A stretch of 64,000 bases of DNA from Stenocarpella maydis (lineage: Eukaryota > Ascomycota > Sordariomycetes > Diaporthales > Diaporthaceae): positions 1 through 64,000 of the forward strand of contig NQMI01000009.1 in assembly GCA_002270565.1 (NCBI GenBank). The letters are read 5' to 3'. Position 1 is the stretch's first letter. Every line of letters begins with the position of its first letter. Of this stretch, positions 10,818 to 21,359 are shown piece after piece. The notes beneath the pieces are model-generated. The model was not told the origin of the DNA. It ran no database searches and worked only from the letters and a program-made list of their open reading frames with translations. Position numbers and translations under genes: made by a program.

Positions 10818-11688
10818 TTTAGTGGTGCAGTATGCAGATCTTCTTGTTGGTGGGTTTGGGTATTCTGGAAGAGTTGCTTCTCCGGGAGCACAATTAGACT
10901 AGCCGAAGAGTTGAAGTTCTAAGTATTTGGAGAGCTGAAAAGCTGAATAGCTGAGATGGCTGAGATGGCTGGCGGGTTCAGTGGACGAGTGAGGTTGTCG
11001 TGGTGGTAGCTTGAGGCTGGGAGAAAGCAGCTGTTGAAACAAAAGCGGAGGGGTCGCCTTCAAAAGAGAAGGATGACGAATTACTCGTCGAAACTCACGC
11101 GAGGACTTCGTGAGTGACGATAACTGAAGTGATGAGAGACATGTTAATGTTTGCACGTCTGTTGAGGATAACCACAGAGACAAATCAAAGGTGCCGTGAT
11201 CAAAGTGATGTTTGACAAAGACAGGTGAAAGGAGCTTTGCTTGGTGCCAATTCCGAATGGGCTGAAGCTGTGGGGTTAAAGCTGTGCATGGCGGAGACCT
11301 CAGAAGGGCCGGCAGTGGTTCAAGACCCGACCGCTGAGCCCCTGAAATTCCGGCCCCAGCCCGGAGCGGCATGGCACAGCGCCCCACTTTTCCCGGGCCC
11401 GACCCGGAGGCAGCGCTGCTCTCTGGCCCACCCTTGCCGAGATGATGAGGTCATCCTGGCTTGCCTCCCATGCACCAACTCACAAATCCGTCTATCATTG
11501 GGCAGCTGGGGGATCAAACTAACCCACAATTAGCAAGCAACAATGTAACATGCTGCTTCCTTTTTGACTTGGACCCGAAACGTCCGGCAGCTGGAGACTT
11601 GAAGCTCCACGTTTAGTTTGCCTCACCTTAGGAACAGAACTCCGCAAAGAGAGCGTCTAGAGTAACGCCCATCACAACGCAAACCATC
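10818..11688. other. Divergent intergenic region (shared promoter zone)
   Basis: It lies between the divergent RNA-ligase-domain gene and the dehydrogenase gene. A run of imperfect AGCTGA/GCTGAGATG repeats occurs at 10930-10975. The dehydrogenase start is preceded by an A/C-rich leader. No other feature was recognised. Confidence 0.6.
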
Positions 11689-12824
11689 ATGGCGGAGCAG
11701 AATCGCAAGTGGCAGACGCGGCAGGATGGCCTCGACAAGATCTTCCAGGCCTCGGAGGCGGTGCCGAAGCCCGGGGCGGGCGAGGTGCTCGTTCGTGTCA
11801 AGGCTGTATCTTTGAACTACCGCGACACCGAGGGTGAGCTGGCCGGCGGATTACATGTTGCTGGAAGATGCAGGGAAGCTGATACCACTACGCAGTCGCG
11901 ATGGGCCTATACGGCCACCACAAGAGCATCGATGCGAAGTCCGGACAGCCGCTCGTCCTCTGTTCGGACATGTCTGCAGAGGTGGTTGAAGTCGGGCCTA
12001 ACGTTTCGTCCTGGAAGGCTGGCGACAGAGTCATGTCAACTTTCTGCCAGGACCATCTGACGGGACAGATCCAGGCGCACCACATGGGATCTGGACTCGG
12101 ACTGCCCATCGATGGTGTCCTACAAGACTACCGTGTCTTCCCGGAGCATGGATTGGTCATGATCCCGGGCTACCTCAAAGATGAAGAGGCAAGTTGTCTG
12201 CCCGTTGCGGCCGTGACAGCCTGGATGTCCATAAACGGGCTCCGGCCTCTGGGCCAGGCCGGAAGGAAGGGGGAAGTCGTGCTCGTGCAGGGCACGGGTG
12301 GTGTTAGCATTAGCGGGCTTCAGATCGCTAAAGCGAGCGGTGCCACCACTGTCGTGACATCGTCATCTGACGAGAAGCTCTCGCGGGCGAAGGAACTCGG
12401 TGCCGACCACACCATCAACTACCGGACGAGCCCCGACTGGCACGAAAAGGTCATGGACATCACGAACGGGAAAGGCGCGGACATCATCTTCGAGGTCGGC
12501 GGGGCCAAGACCCTGCGGAAATCGTTCAAGTGCGCGTCCTTCGGCGGTGTCATCAACAGCATTGGCTACGTCGCCGGCAAGCAGGACGACCCTAACGACG
12601 ACCTCACCAACATAAACGTCCTCGCCCTGGCCCGAACGGTGACCCTTAAAGGAATCCTCAACGGCCCTAGGGACCGGTTTGAGGAGCTTTGTGATTTCTA
12701 CGCGAAACACCAGGTGCGGCCGGTGGTGGATCGTGTTTTTGAGTTCAACAGGGCAAAGGAGGCGTTGCACCATCTGTATAGTGGGTCGCACTTTGGAAAG
12801 GTTGTGATTCGTGTTAGCACTTAA
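11689..12824 (+). CDS. Medium-chain dehydrogenase/reductase (alcohol dehydrogenase-like)
   Basis: Two exons, 11689-11833 and 11896-12824, give 357 residues. The 62-base intron has a GTGAGC donor, a CTGAT branch-like site and a CAG acceptor; splicing joins RDTE to VAMGLYGHH. The N-terminal GroES-like domain contains AGEVLVRVKAVSLNYRD and VEVGPNVSSWKAGDRV. The Rossmann domain has QGTGGVSISGLQIAKA, a typical NAD(P)-binding GxGGVS turn, then KELGADHTINY. The four-Cys structural zinc loop of classical alcohol dehydrogenases is missing, so it fits the zinc-type ADH-like/quinone-reductase side of the family. The substrate is unknown. The downstream exon alone would lack part of the GroES domain, so the spliced model is preferred. 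Confidence 0.85.
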
Positions 12825-13532
12825 ACAGGTCTGCTTCATACGATGGAAAGCCTAATGCAATTTATCATATTTGTTGCAATCACTCTGGCGGCTTCCATGT
12901 GCTCACGTAATACCACACGTTCAAGCATTTCGGGGAAGCACCACTGGCAATACTAACACCTCTTCAGAAAGCTATACATCTTGAGGTTAGACTCGGTGAA
13001 GACCCTACTGATCGGGTTTTGTCAAAGTCCGCGCATCACTTGGGGACGATTTGCACTACAAGTTGAGAAACCGGGACCACAAACGATACAATGTTACATT
13101 GGAGATGATTTACCAGACATATTTCGGTGGGAACTGAATCCATTAGTTTTTGCGACGCGCGCCGAGTCAAATATTTCCTGCACACCTGGGCATACTCGAT
13201 TTTGGACGAACTCGTAATGCTAGTGCTCCGGCTTACAGGCTAGCAAGACTACTTGAGTAGCTATTGCAGACGGTCAGGTGTTTCAGGCCTTTTGACTTTT
13301 ACCTGCGAATTAATCCAGATGCTAGCACACTGCGATTCTTTAGCGGCTTCATTTCAAGATTTAAATACCTGGAGAAAGTTTTCTGTCTATAAAAATACCG
13401 ACTGTGTTTCCTCATTCACAACATTCTTTCCGATCGCCGTCTCAACGGGATCCTCCACTCCAACTTAATCATCCTAGACTTGATATACAAAACAAAAAAA
13501 ACACCACCACGCCCATTTCAACACTAGCAACC
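12825..13532. other. Intergenic region upstream of a small gene
   Basis: It contains the 3' side of the dehydrogenase gene and the promoter of the 65-residue protein gene, including a TATA-like box. Nothing else was recognised. Confidence 0.6.
13388..13397 (+). promoter_or_regulatory. TATA-like box of the 65-residue protein gene
   Basis: TATAAAAATA lies about 135 bases before the ATG. It is followed by a C/A-rich leader, the usual make-up of fungal 5' untranslated regions. Confidence 0.5.
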
Positions 13533-13730
13533 ATGCAAAGCACACAAAGTCTGCTCAAGATGGATCAAGGGCAGGCGCTACGACTTCAAAAGCGGCAAGA
13601 GACCACGCGGATCATGCGCCAGGCCGATATCGAGGGTTGGAGCGACGAGAAGGTGTTGGCTGCTCTCCGCCTCCGAAACTCAATCCATTACGAATTGCGG
13701 AGCAGAGTCGCCCGCATCGAAAACTCCTAA
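13533..13730 (+). CDS. Small hypothetical protein (65 residues)
   Basis: The reading frame is open for 108 codons, but the likely start is ATG 13533, which has the good fungal context CAACCATGC, an A/C-rich leader and an upstream TATA-like box. The product is 65 residues, basic and helical in character: RLQKRQETTRIMRQADIEGW, then SDEKVLAALRLRNSIHYELR. No signal peptide, membrane segment or known motif was seen. The family was not recognised. The promoter-like upstream region and coherent amphipathic helices argue for a real gene, but the small size keeps confidence moderate. Confidence 0.45.
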   Translation: MQSTQSLLKMDQGQALRLQKRQETTRIMRQADIEGWSDEKVLAALRLRNSIHYELRSRVARIENS

Positions 13731-14495
13731 AACCCGTCTCAATATCACGCGATTATCAGTTCTTTCGGCTACATGGGATTCTTTGGAGGACTTGGTCAAC
13801 AAATAACAGCAGTTTCAAGAATGAGATACAAACCAACGGGGTTGTATTTCAGGAATCCTAAACTACAGACCCCCACAAGGTGTATCGGCAGCGTTATCAA
13901 TTTTGGGTATATCGGTAAAAGGGTGACCGCTACCGTTCTCTTAAGATGGTCAGAATCAGGGCTACCTAGGTAACACGTAATAGACCAATCATATGTCTCA
14001 GGTGAACTCGTAATGTTTTCGCTTTTTCGCTTCCGGTAACTCGGGCCGGAAGCGCCAGGCCTGGTACCTAGTGTACCAGAAGACTTCTGTATGCTCACAT
14101 CACTTGCAGAAACCCTGGGAATCAGACTGCTCGATGAAACCATACTAAATGTTAGTTTGGCTGCACTTAATACTACGTTTCTCAGGCTTAATGTCCATTC
14201 GAAACTCATCCAAGGTGATTCCAAACAAGACCTGCTTTGCTATCAATATGAGGCCATCGTTGACATAAAGACATAGTTCGTGTGAAGTGAATTTGTATTT
14301 ACAATAATTAAGGATCAACAAATATCCAAGTTCCTGTCCATGCAAACTCTGTTTTTTTACCTAGATCCACACCACTGCGTTTGATCATGCCTTTAGCACC
14401 TCACTGTCTCTGCAACGAAGTGATGAAAAGGATGGGAAACCCGAATCCAACATCCTGCGCTTTGTTCCATTGGGCGACCGCTGGCTTTACCCAGC
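13731..14495. other. Intergenic region between convergent small genes
   Basis: It separates the 65-residue gene (+) from the secreted-protein gene (-). It is AT-richer than its surroundings. No gene or repeat was recognised. Confidence 0.55.
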
Positions 14496-15117
14496 CTAGT
14501 TATATATCGGGTCATCAGAGTCAGGCGGATAGCCCAGGTTGCACTGTAGGAGCAGTAATGTAAATACAGCGTCAACGAATACCAGACAAGCAATGGATCG
14601 CGAATTTTACTTACGCAAAGGTTGACCTGGTCATCCTGTCCACAGGTCTCCGCACCTTCTGGGTTGTCAATGCAATTATATGCCAGCCCCGTTGCTGGGT
14701 CGTCGTATGCGTAGATCTCCTGGGTGAGCGGCCGACAAATAAAGTATTGCGAGATGCAATGCCCGGTTGTGGAGTTGATTTGGAGGTCCTGCTCCAAAGT
14801 GCAGCTGTCATCATATATCTTGTCTAGGTCATGGTCAGTAGGAGGATACAAAAGCTGCGATGGCGCTGTCCGCCTCCATGGCAAAGTGTACGACAGCGCA
14901 AGACTGCAGGTGTCTGCGTATGGAATATGATGCAGCGGCATTTTGCAAAAATGTCGGGTAGGAGTAATGCAGAAAGTAGCAGCTTACACTGTGCCATTTC
15001 GCCCCCTAGGTCTCGAGCTTCAGTGACACCGAGGGCAAAACCAGCGCATGCAGCGTTGACGGCTCCAGTGAAGCCCAACACAACGACATGGACAAGGGCA
15101 GATGTCTGAAACTTCAT
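14496..15117 (-). CDS. Small secreted cysteine-rich protein (effector candidate)
   Basis: Three exons on the minus strand, 15117-14988, 14913-14615 and 14543-14496, give 158 residues. Introns of 74 and 71 bases have GTAAGC/GTAAGT donors and CAG acceptors, and the frames join without a stop. Residues 1-22 form a signal peptide (MKFQTSALVHVVVLGFTGAV) with likely cleavage at NA|AC. The mature part has nine cysteines, among them DDSCTLE, GHCISQYFIC, YNCIDN, ETCGQ and a CC pair made across the last splice junction, plus one N-glycosylation site (NST). The C-terminus is CNLGYPPDSDDPIYN. No enzyme motif was seen. Size, secretion and cysteines fit fungal effector-like proteins. It sits beside an AT-rich, repeat-bearing island, a common effector setting. 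Confidence 0.65.
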
Positions 15118-17571
15118 ATTGACTGTAAAGACTGGAGGAGATTTTCTGAGCAGAAAAGATTGAGAATAAAGGACGAGCGAGAGCAGTAATCTTCATTCCT
15201 GCTCAGGCGGCCCAAGAGCCTCCGAGCCGACTTAATAAACATGTATTCCCGCCCGTCTCCAGTGGTCGTCGTCTCGGCTAAAACTCAAATGCAGGTGCAT
15301 CTCGGTCTCATTTAATAGACATGCAGATATTGGTGATGGCGTTCCAATAATGCAACGCTTCTGCAAACTCCTCTGTCTGGATGCAACATCGTAGTTGCGC
15401 AATGGGGCAAGTGGTTGGTTCAACAACAAACGGTGGACTTGCATAAAGACTTCCCCGGTCGCCACTCGTATCCATCTGAACCCCGGCACCATGCGGGAGC
15501 GCAGCAAGGATCATATTGCTGCTGGATCGTCATTGGACATGATCGATCCATCCCAGGCCTAGCTCCGGGAAAAAAGGAAATACCTAGAAACATTTGGGTG
15601 TAACTAGTGTGGCGGCTGCTCGATGGCCGAGGTTGGAAGGAAAAGATCGGCAGATTCCGCGTCACCTCACCTCTCGCCAAAGCTCGTAAGCTTTTCTATA
15701 TTGCTGACCGGTATGCATCTGGCTAGTGGAATGATACACACTCGTTCATCGCTTGCATGAACTTGGTGGCACCATCTCACCCATACCTGGCATGGCCTCT
15801 GACTCGGCTGCTAAAGGTAATGGCCAGTTGACTCCTTACATGACTGCGACTTGGATCCCAAACCTCTACATTCTGACTCAATCTCTTTTAGGTCCAAGCA
15901 CTTTAATTTGTTGCAATTGTCTTGATTTCTAGTTGTCTAGGAGCTTTGCTGGACAGTGCGCCGACCAGTGGGCGCCGACTCTATGTCGGGTAGGGACTTG
16001 TTTGCAAGTAAGAAACCAAAATAAGTCAATAAAATGATGCGCATCACTAAGACGTGATATCTCTGAGACTTTGGTGCAATTTATCGTGGTCACTCGTTCT
16101 CGTGGAATCTAAATTCTTTGCCATTATCGCCGTTACAATTTCCGTAATATGATACTAGCATTTCGCCATAATTCCTCTCCCAGCTGGTTTAAGCAGCTTC
16201 ACTTGTATTATTTTGAATGGAAAAGAATACAGCTAACGACAAATTGGCTTGTCTCAACCCATAAATGTAGTAGTCAAGTAGAGCCTTAGGCGGTTCGAAC
16301 CAGAAGTGTATTTTACGATGCTGCCTGACGACCGCAGTGCAATGGAGACTGAATGAAGCATAACGGATTCGCGGCATGGGCGAAAACTTGAGCCAGAGAT
16401 AGGATTCAGTGAAACCTAGAATGTTACCAGTGAATCTTTATGGTTGTACGGGGTAGGGAGTGATTTGGGACAGTTCGTCGTTGACTGCTGACTGATGAAA
16501 GTCTGCGTGTGCTTATATAATTATAACCATGTTAAGCCCTTGATAGTACTGCACTCCTGAGCCTAAGTGCTCCAAATCACGTGTTATCTTAGGAGAGTGC
16601 TGAGCAGCATAAATTGATATCTATTTCCATTAGGTAAACGAGTCCTCGAGAAGAAAACTACGCATCTCACATAAGCGGCCCGTGACGACGCTATCCACCA
16701 CCCTAAGCCAGCGATGAGAACCTCAGCTGTGTCAGTGGAATGCACGAAGACCCCAAGCATTCTTATGCTGGCGTCTTGACGGCTTTTAGTCTACGCGTGG
16801 CTTGAAGTTGGTCTCAACTAGCCTTATCACAAGGCTATCACTATTTTACTAGTGGCTATTGCGTTTTGAAATTTGTTGTTATTAGTGTTGTATTTGTTAT
16901 CAAACGCTGAGTCTTTCAGCGATCATGACTGTATGAAGGGACCGCCGTAACTCCTTTTTGTTTAAAGACGATTGAGACCGGATAAAAAAATAAACCAGGG
17001 ATTCTTAGGCTGGACATGATGGTTAAGGATCTACCAAGAGGCGGCACGACCTCGTCAATGAATGCGACGATAGAAAACATAATTATACCAGAATCAATAG
17101 CTACGGCGGTCGGGCTGACCGTGAGTGAGTGGCCCCCTTTACGGCATCCATGGATTTCCCCAACCAAGCTGATGGAGACGCCGAGATGACGGGAAGTCAA
17201 ATCCGCCCACTAAACTGTATCACGCGAGCTTGGCTGCCGCCGCGCTGCAGACTTCGGGGTTTTGGCTTACATGAGAATATAGGTACGCAGCAGAAGCCCG
17301 ACTAGGTCGACGCGTGAGTGGCTGCGTTTCCTGAGCTGAAGCGGTGGTCACCCTATTTGCTTACAAGGAGGGTCACACTAGGAGACACGAATCCCACGCA
17401 AGTACAACATCTCACAGACTTGAAGAGCGGCCACCCGAACATTTTTCAACACCCGCTTTGTTTCCAACCACCATCAACGTCTCACACCCTGCTGTAGAGC
17501 AAACACCAACAGCCTCTGCATACGATATACACTCGGCAGGTGGGTCCCAAGAACGAGGCCCGAATGAATAT
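15118..17571. other. AT-rich gene-poor island with repeat relic
   Basis: About 2.4 kb with lower GC than its neighbours and only short, motif-free open frames. The first few hundred bases are the promoter of the secreted-protein gene. The rest includes one copy of a dispersed repeat (16788-17020). The last 230 bases stay open in the frame of the downstream WD40 gene but lack an ATG. Confidence 0.6.
16788..17020. repeat. Dispersed repeat, copy A
   Basis: It aligns by eye with 25553-25836 in the same orientation. Matching blocks include the GGCTTGAAG..GGTCTC start, TGTTATTAGT..TATTTGTT, the GTATGAAG..GAC..GC.GTA segment, and the TAAAA..ATAAACCA end. Many differences are C/T or G/A, as expected of RIP decay. 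The parent element was not recognised. Confidence 0.6.
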
Positions 17572-20346
17572 ATGATGGATACGTATCTGCTCAAAGCCGC
17601 TGTCCTCTATGCCTTGTCTGCAACCCAGCAGACGACCACGCTGGTCGACGAATTCCTGCAGAACACGTCGTTTGCCAACTCAGACCTGGACCCCCTCGCG
17701 TACGAGCTGCTGGACCTCCGTACACCACTCGAGAGGCTGGGGGACTCCGAGATCGTGATACCGACACGGCTGCAGCCGCCCATCTTGGCCATCGTTCGTG
17801 GATGCGGAGACGCGCTCGCCCGAGTCGATGCTGTGCTCAACGAGTGCGCTGACGGCTCACTGCGAGAGGCGCTCTGGGTGGCCAAGGCTCCGGAAGTATG
17901 GGATTTGAAGGACGGATTGCAGACGTGCCGGCGAGCACTGCAGGTCAGAAGGTCTGTTTTCTCAAGTGTGCCGATATGCGCTGACGAGTCTCGATAGCTC
18001 GCCTTGGAGGTCGTGAACCTGTAAGTGCCGGCATCTCGAATTCCGAGGCTTTTTGATTCCATGCTGAACGAACTCAGTGCCGCGGCCAAAGAGATTGGTG
18101 CCGATGCGGAAGCATTCTCGACATACCTCGATCAAGATACATCCAGGGTGTTAGCTCTCATCCGCCGCACGATCCAACAGGCCCAGGAAGGTGAAAATCG
18201 AGATGGTCTTAACTCAACTCTGAAGATGTCACTTGACGATATTCGCCTTTACGTCCAGTCTCTCTGCAGGTCAGGAACTAGGGACGAGGCAACGCTAATT
18301 ACTCCGCCAACAACAATGAGAAAGCCCTTTAACAAAGAGAATGAGGAGTAGGTTTTGGCCGTTCCAGAGTCCAACAAGTCCGCGACTGACCCTTGCGATA
18401 GGGACGCCTCGACAGTCGTGGCACCAGTGCTGCCTGAGTATACCACTCCTGATAGCCCGACATTGTTGCCCAGGTTCACTGGCAGTGGGCTTCGACCGGC
18501 AAAGCGATTGAGCAGTGCATTTGGGAGATGGTCGCTGGGCTCTACCAGAAAGCCCAACGCCGCTTCGACACTGAACTCGACAACCAGCTCCATCGTCTCT
18601 CGACCCTCCTCGGCGTTATCGTCCATTCCTTCACCAGCTGATGATGATGCATCATCAAGTAGTAGTGCGCCTAAAACTTCCGGAGCATCTCGACAGCCAT
18701 CGTACACTTCCCATGTATCTTCATACCATTCGCATAACTCTTTCCGCTCAAATATATCCAGCCGAGGATCTCGCGCACGCGCGATCCCACCAACTTCAAG
18801 CCCACATTCGCTCTACGCACCCACTCCTCCTGCAAAGAATCCCCGGCGGACAACACTCTCTTCCATGAATGAGAGCATTGATCCCCTGCCGTCGCCACCG
18901 ACACCAAGCGACCATGGCTTCTCCAGCCCCTTCAAAGTCTTCGACCAACTTTCCATTGCTGGATCCACGACGTCTCACTCCTCCGACCGGAGAGAATCTG
19001 AAGGGCTCGCGCCTCTGCCACTTTTCGCTGTGAGCCCCCCCGACAAGATCTATATCGAACCTAGCGAAGTGCCTCTCCGCTACAGCCAGCCCAGAAATAG
19101 AACCTCTATCGAACTTGCACGGACCAAAATGCTCTCATTTAACGAAAAAGGATCGGGCCATGCTGTGACAGCATTTCACGTCGACGTCTCCCCTGCTTCA
19201 TATATAGTGGCGACCAAACACGGCGACAAGACAATGAAGATTTTCGGACTGCCGCTTTCCAATGTCCAGTCATCTATCAAGGTAAACTTCTGGGTTACCA
19301 TGCAGCCCCGGTCACGGGATTTCTTCGTCAATAGCCATGCCATCCTCTCCGAGACGAGCACCCTGATCGCCGCCGCCTCCGGATTCGGCACCAGCCTGGA
19401 GATTTGGAACTGGGAGCGCAAGAAGAAGCTGCAGTCCATTGATGCGGCCCTCCGCTGGGCCGCTGTCAAGGCCGACATATACGACACAAAGTTCCCGCCA
19501 CTGGCCTGCTACCGCGAAGTAGGCGATGTCATCGATCTGTACCCGGTGGTTCATGACAGGCCTGGGACAGCGTCCAAGACTGTGAACAGAAAACCATTCG
19601 GCAAGCCCATCTCAATCGAGCTCTGCAAGGCTGGCCTGCCACACGTCCCCAAGCTGCCTGAGCTGGCATTCTCAGCCACCTCGCCTCTGCTTGTCGCGGC
19701 CGCCGGGCCCAGGCCACCGCGCGCAGGCCACCCGCCGCCGCCACACTCAGCCATGCTAATAACTTGGGATCTCAACCGCCTCTCCCCCGGAGGCAAGCCC
19801 TCCTCCCGCCCGAGCCGGGTATGTATGCCCCGTCACCCAGAGCTCGAGGCGGCGCTGCCGTGCGGGATTGCCGCGCATGGCGATCTGGTAGTGTCCATAT
19901 GGATCCCCAACAATGTACGAGTAATCGGACGCCCCGGCGCGTGGCAGGTGGAACCGGTCGTCGTCCAGGGGAGGTGGGTGCTTGTCTGGGACCTCATGAC
20001 GGACATGACGTCCATGTTCCCGATCCCAGACGAGAATACCATCGCTTGTATCAGCCCGGATTGCCGCTACGTTGCATACCGGCAGGGGCCTGGAGCGGAC
20101 ACTGGTCTGAGCGGCACGAGAAATTGTTTGGTAATATTAGACGCTGTCAATGGCGGGAGGGAGCTATGGAGGATACCAAAGTTCGGCGGTGGCCTTGCCA
20201 TGTCTGGGGGAAGTGAGCAGTTGTTGGACTTGTCGAGGGTCACTTCGATGTCATTCTCTTCTGACGGCAAAATGCTCTTTGTGGGCGACGTCGATGGCTC
20301 GGTCGGTGTCTACGAGATACGAGGCGAGGGAGGCGGTGTGGTATAA
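17572..20346 (+). CDS. WD40-like protein with STAND-type fungal N-terminal domain
   Basis: Four exons, 17572-17943, 17998-18020, 18078-18269 and 18402-20346, give 843 residues. All junctions keep frame; exon 2 is only 23 bases. Residues 1-190 are all-helical (SATQQTTTLVDEFLQNTSF, ILAIVRGCGDALARVDAVL), resembling N-terminal domains of fungal STAND and PigL-like proteins. About 200 Ser/Pro-rich residues follow, then from about residue 430 a beta-propeller-like part: AVTAFHVDVSPASYIVATKH, TSLEIWNWERKKKLQSID, then SMSFSSDGKMLFVGDVDGSV near the end. No nucleotide-binding domain is present. The start is ATG 17572 because the earlier open frame has no ATG. A scaffold or signalling role is inferred. 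The third intron, 132 bases, removes two in-frame problems. Confidence 0.75.
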
Positions 20347-21359
20347 AATAAATGGTGAGCGGCAAGTAAGGCTTTCCTAGGGCCTGGGCATGACTTCTGA
20401 GTCATTCGGTTGCCTGTGCATATCAACGCACAGGTGGATCCGAACCTTATGTATGAGGAGATGGCAGTACTATGTATACCATACATACAATTGAGTTCGT
20501 TATGTACGGCACTAATATTACCTAGGTGGGTAATAGATCTGTTGAAAAGTGGGATGACATGTGAATCCGGGATAAGATAGGGCAACTGCTTGGCTCGTGC
20601 CTTGCGATCGTGCGGACAGTCTAATTCAGCAGGGTCTAATGCAGCAGTTCGCAGTTCGCTGGACTGCATAGTATTATACTTTCAGTAGCCTATATGCCGG
20701 CCTCCTTAAGGATCCTTTCCTTCATAAAGCCCCCTTTCCTCCTCGAAGGCCCCTTTCTCTTAATAACCCCCCTCCCTTTTTTTTTTCTGAAAGTGGTACC
20801 GTCCTTCTATATTTATCCTTTCCTCTTAGAGCGACACCTTCCCTCCGGAGCTCCCAAGGTATTATAACTGGAAGCTGCTCCTCACGCACAGGTCTGTTAC
20901 TCCCATGTGCGCTTATCCCTTGGGTATTTTCTCAGAGCCTCTTTTGCCCGCCTAGCTAGCAATCCCCCCCCCCCCCCNNNNCAACCACCAACGGCTAGCA
21001 ATAAAAGGAAGCACACTGCTCTTGCTTAAGTGGTAGGGACGGCTTCCAAGGTTCCACCGTTAACCGAGGCTCCTCGGCAGACGTCGACGCGAGCTGTTAA
21101 GACAGGCTCCTTGCCTGCTTGCGTCAACCACTGGGCAGTTAACTAGAACTCCTGCAACGTACGCCCCTTGCGCTTTTCGTTGGTTTCTGTGCCGGCCAAC
21201 TGCCCCGAAGGCAACAGCATAGGGGGTTCGGTGCCCGCTACATAAATACATCCAGCAAATTGAGGGATTTCATCACATGGGCTTTCTTCTTCTTCCACAA
21301 CAGCCTCTATATCTGACACATTCCATCGAATTATCAGAAAGTCGCCATTACCTGAAATC
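20347..21359. other. Intergenic region with pyrimidine tract and assembly gap
   Basis: At 20690-20900 the plus strand is strongly C/T-rich. A run of 14 C (20964-20977) runs into four N. The last ~120 bases before 21360 look like a promoter/leader for the terpene synthase, with ACATAAATA near 21240. No gene was seen. Confidence 0.65.
20978..20981. other. Assembly gap (4 N) after a C14 run
   Basis: Four undetermined bases follow 14 consecutive C. The homopolymer probably caused the break, so the true length here is unknown. Confidence 0.98.

Noticed and set aside
16290..16305. GGTTCGAACC, like a tRNA T-loop
   Set aside because: No matching acceptor, D and anticodon arms could be placed around it at tRNA spacing.
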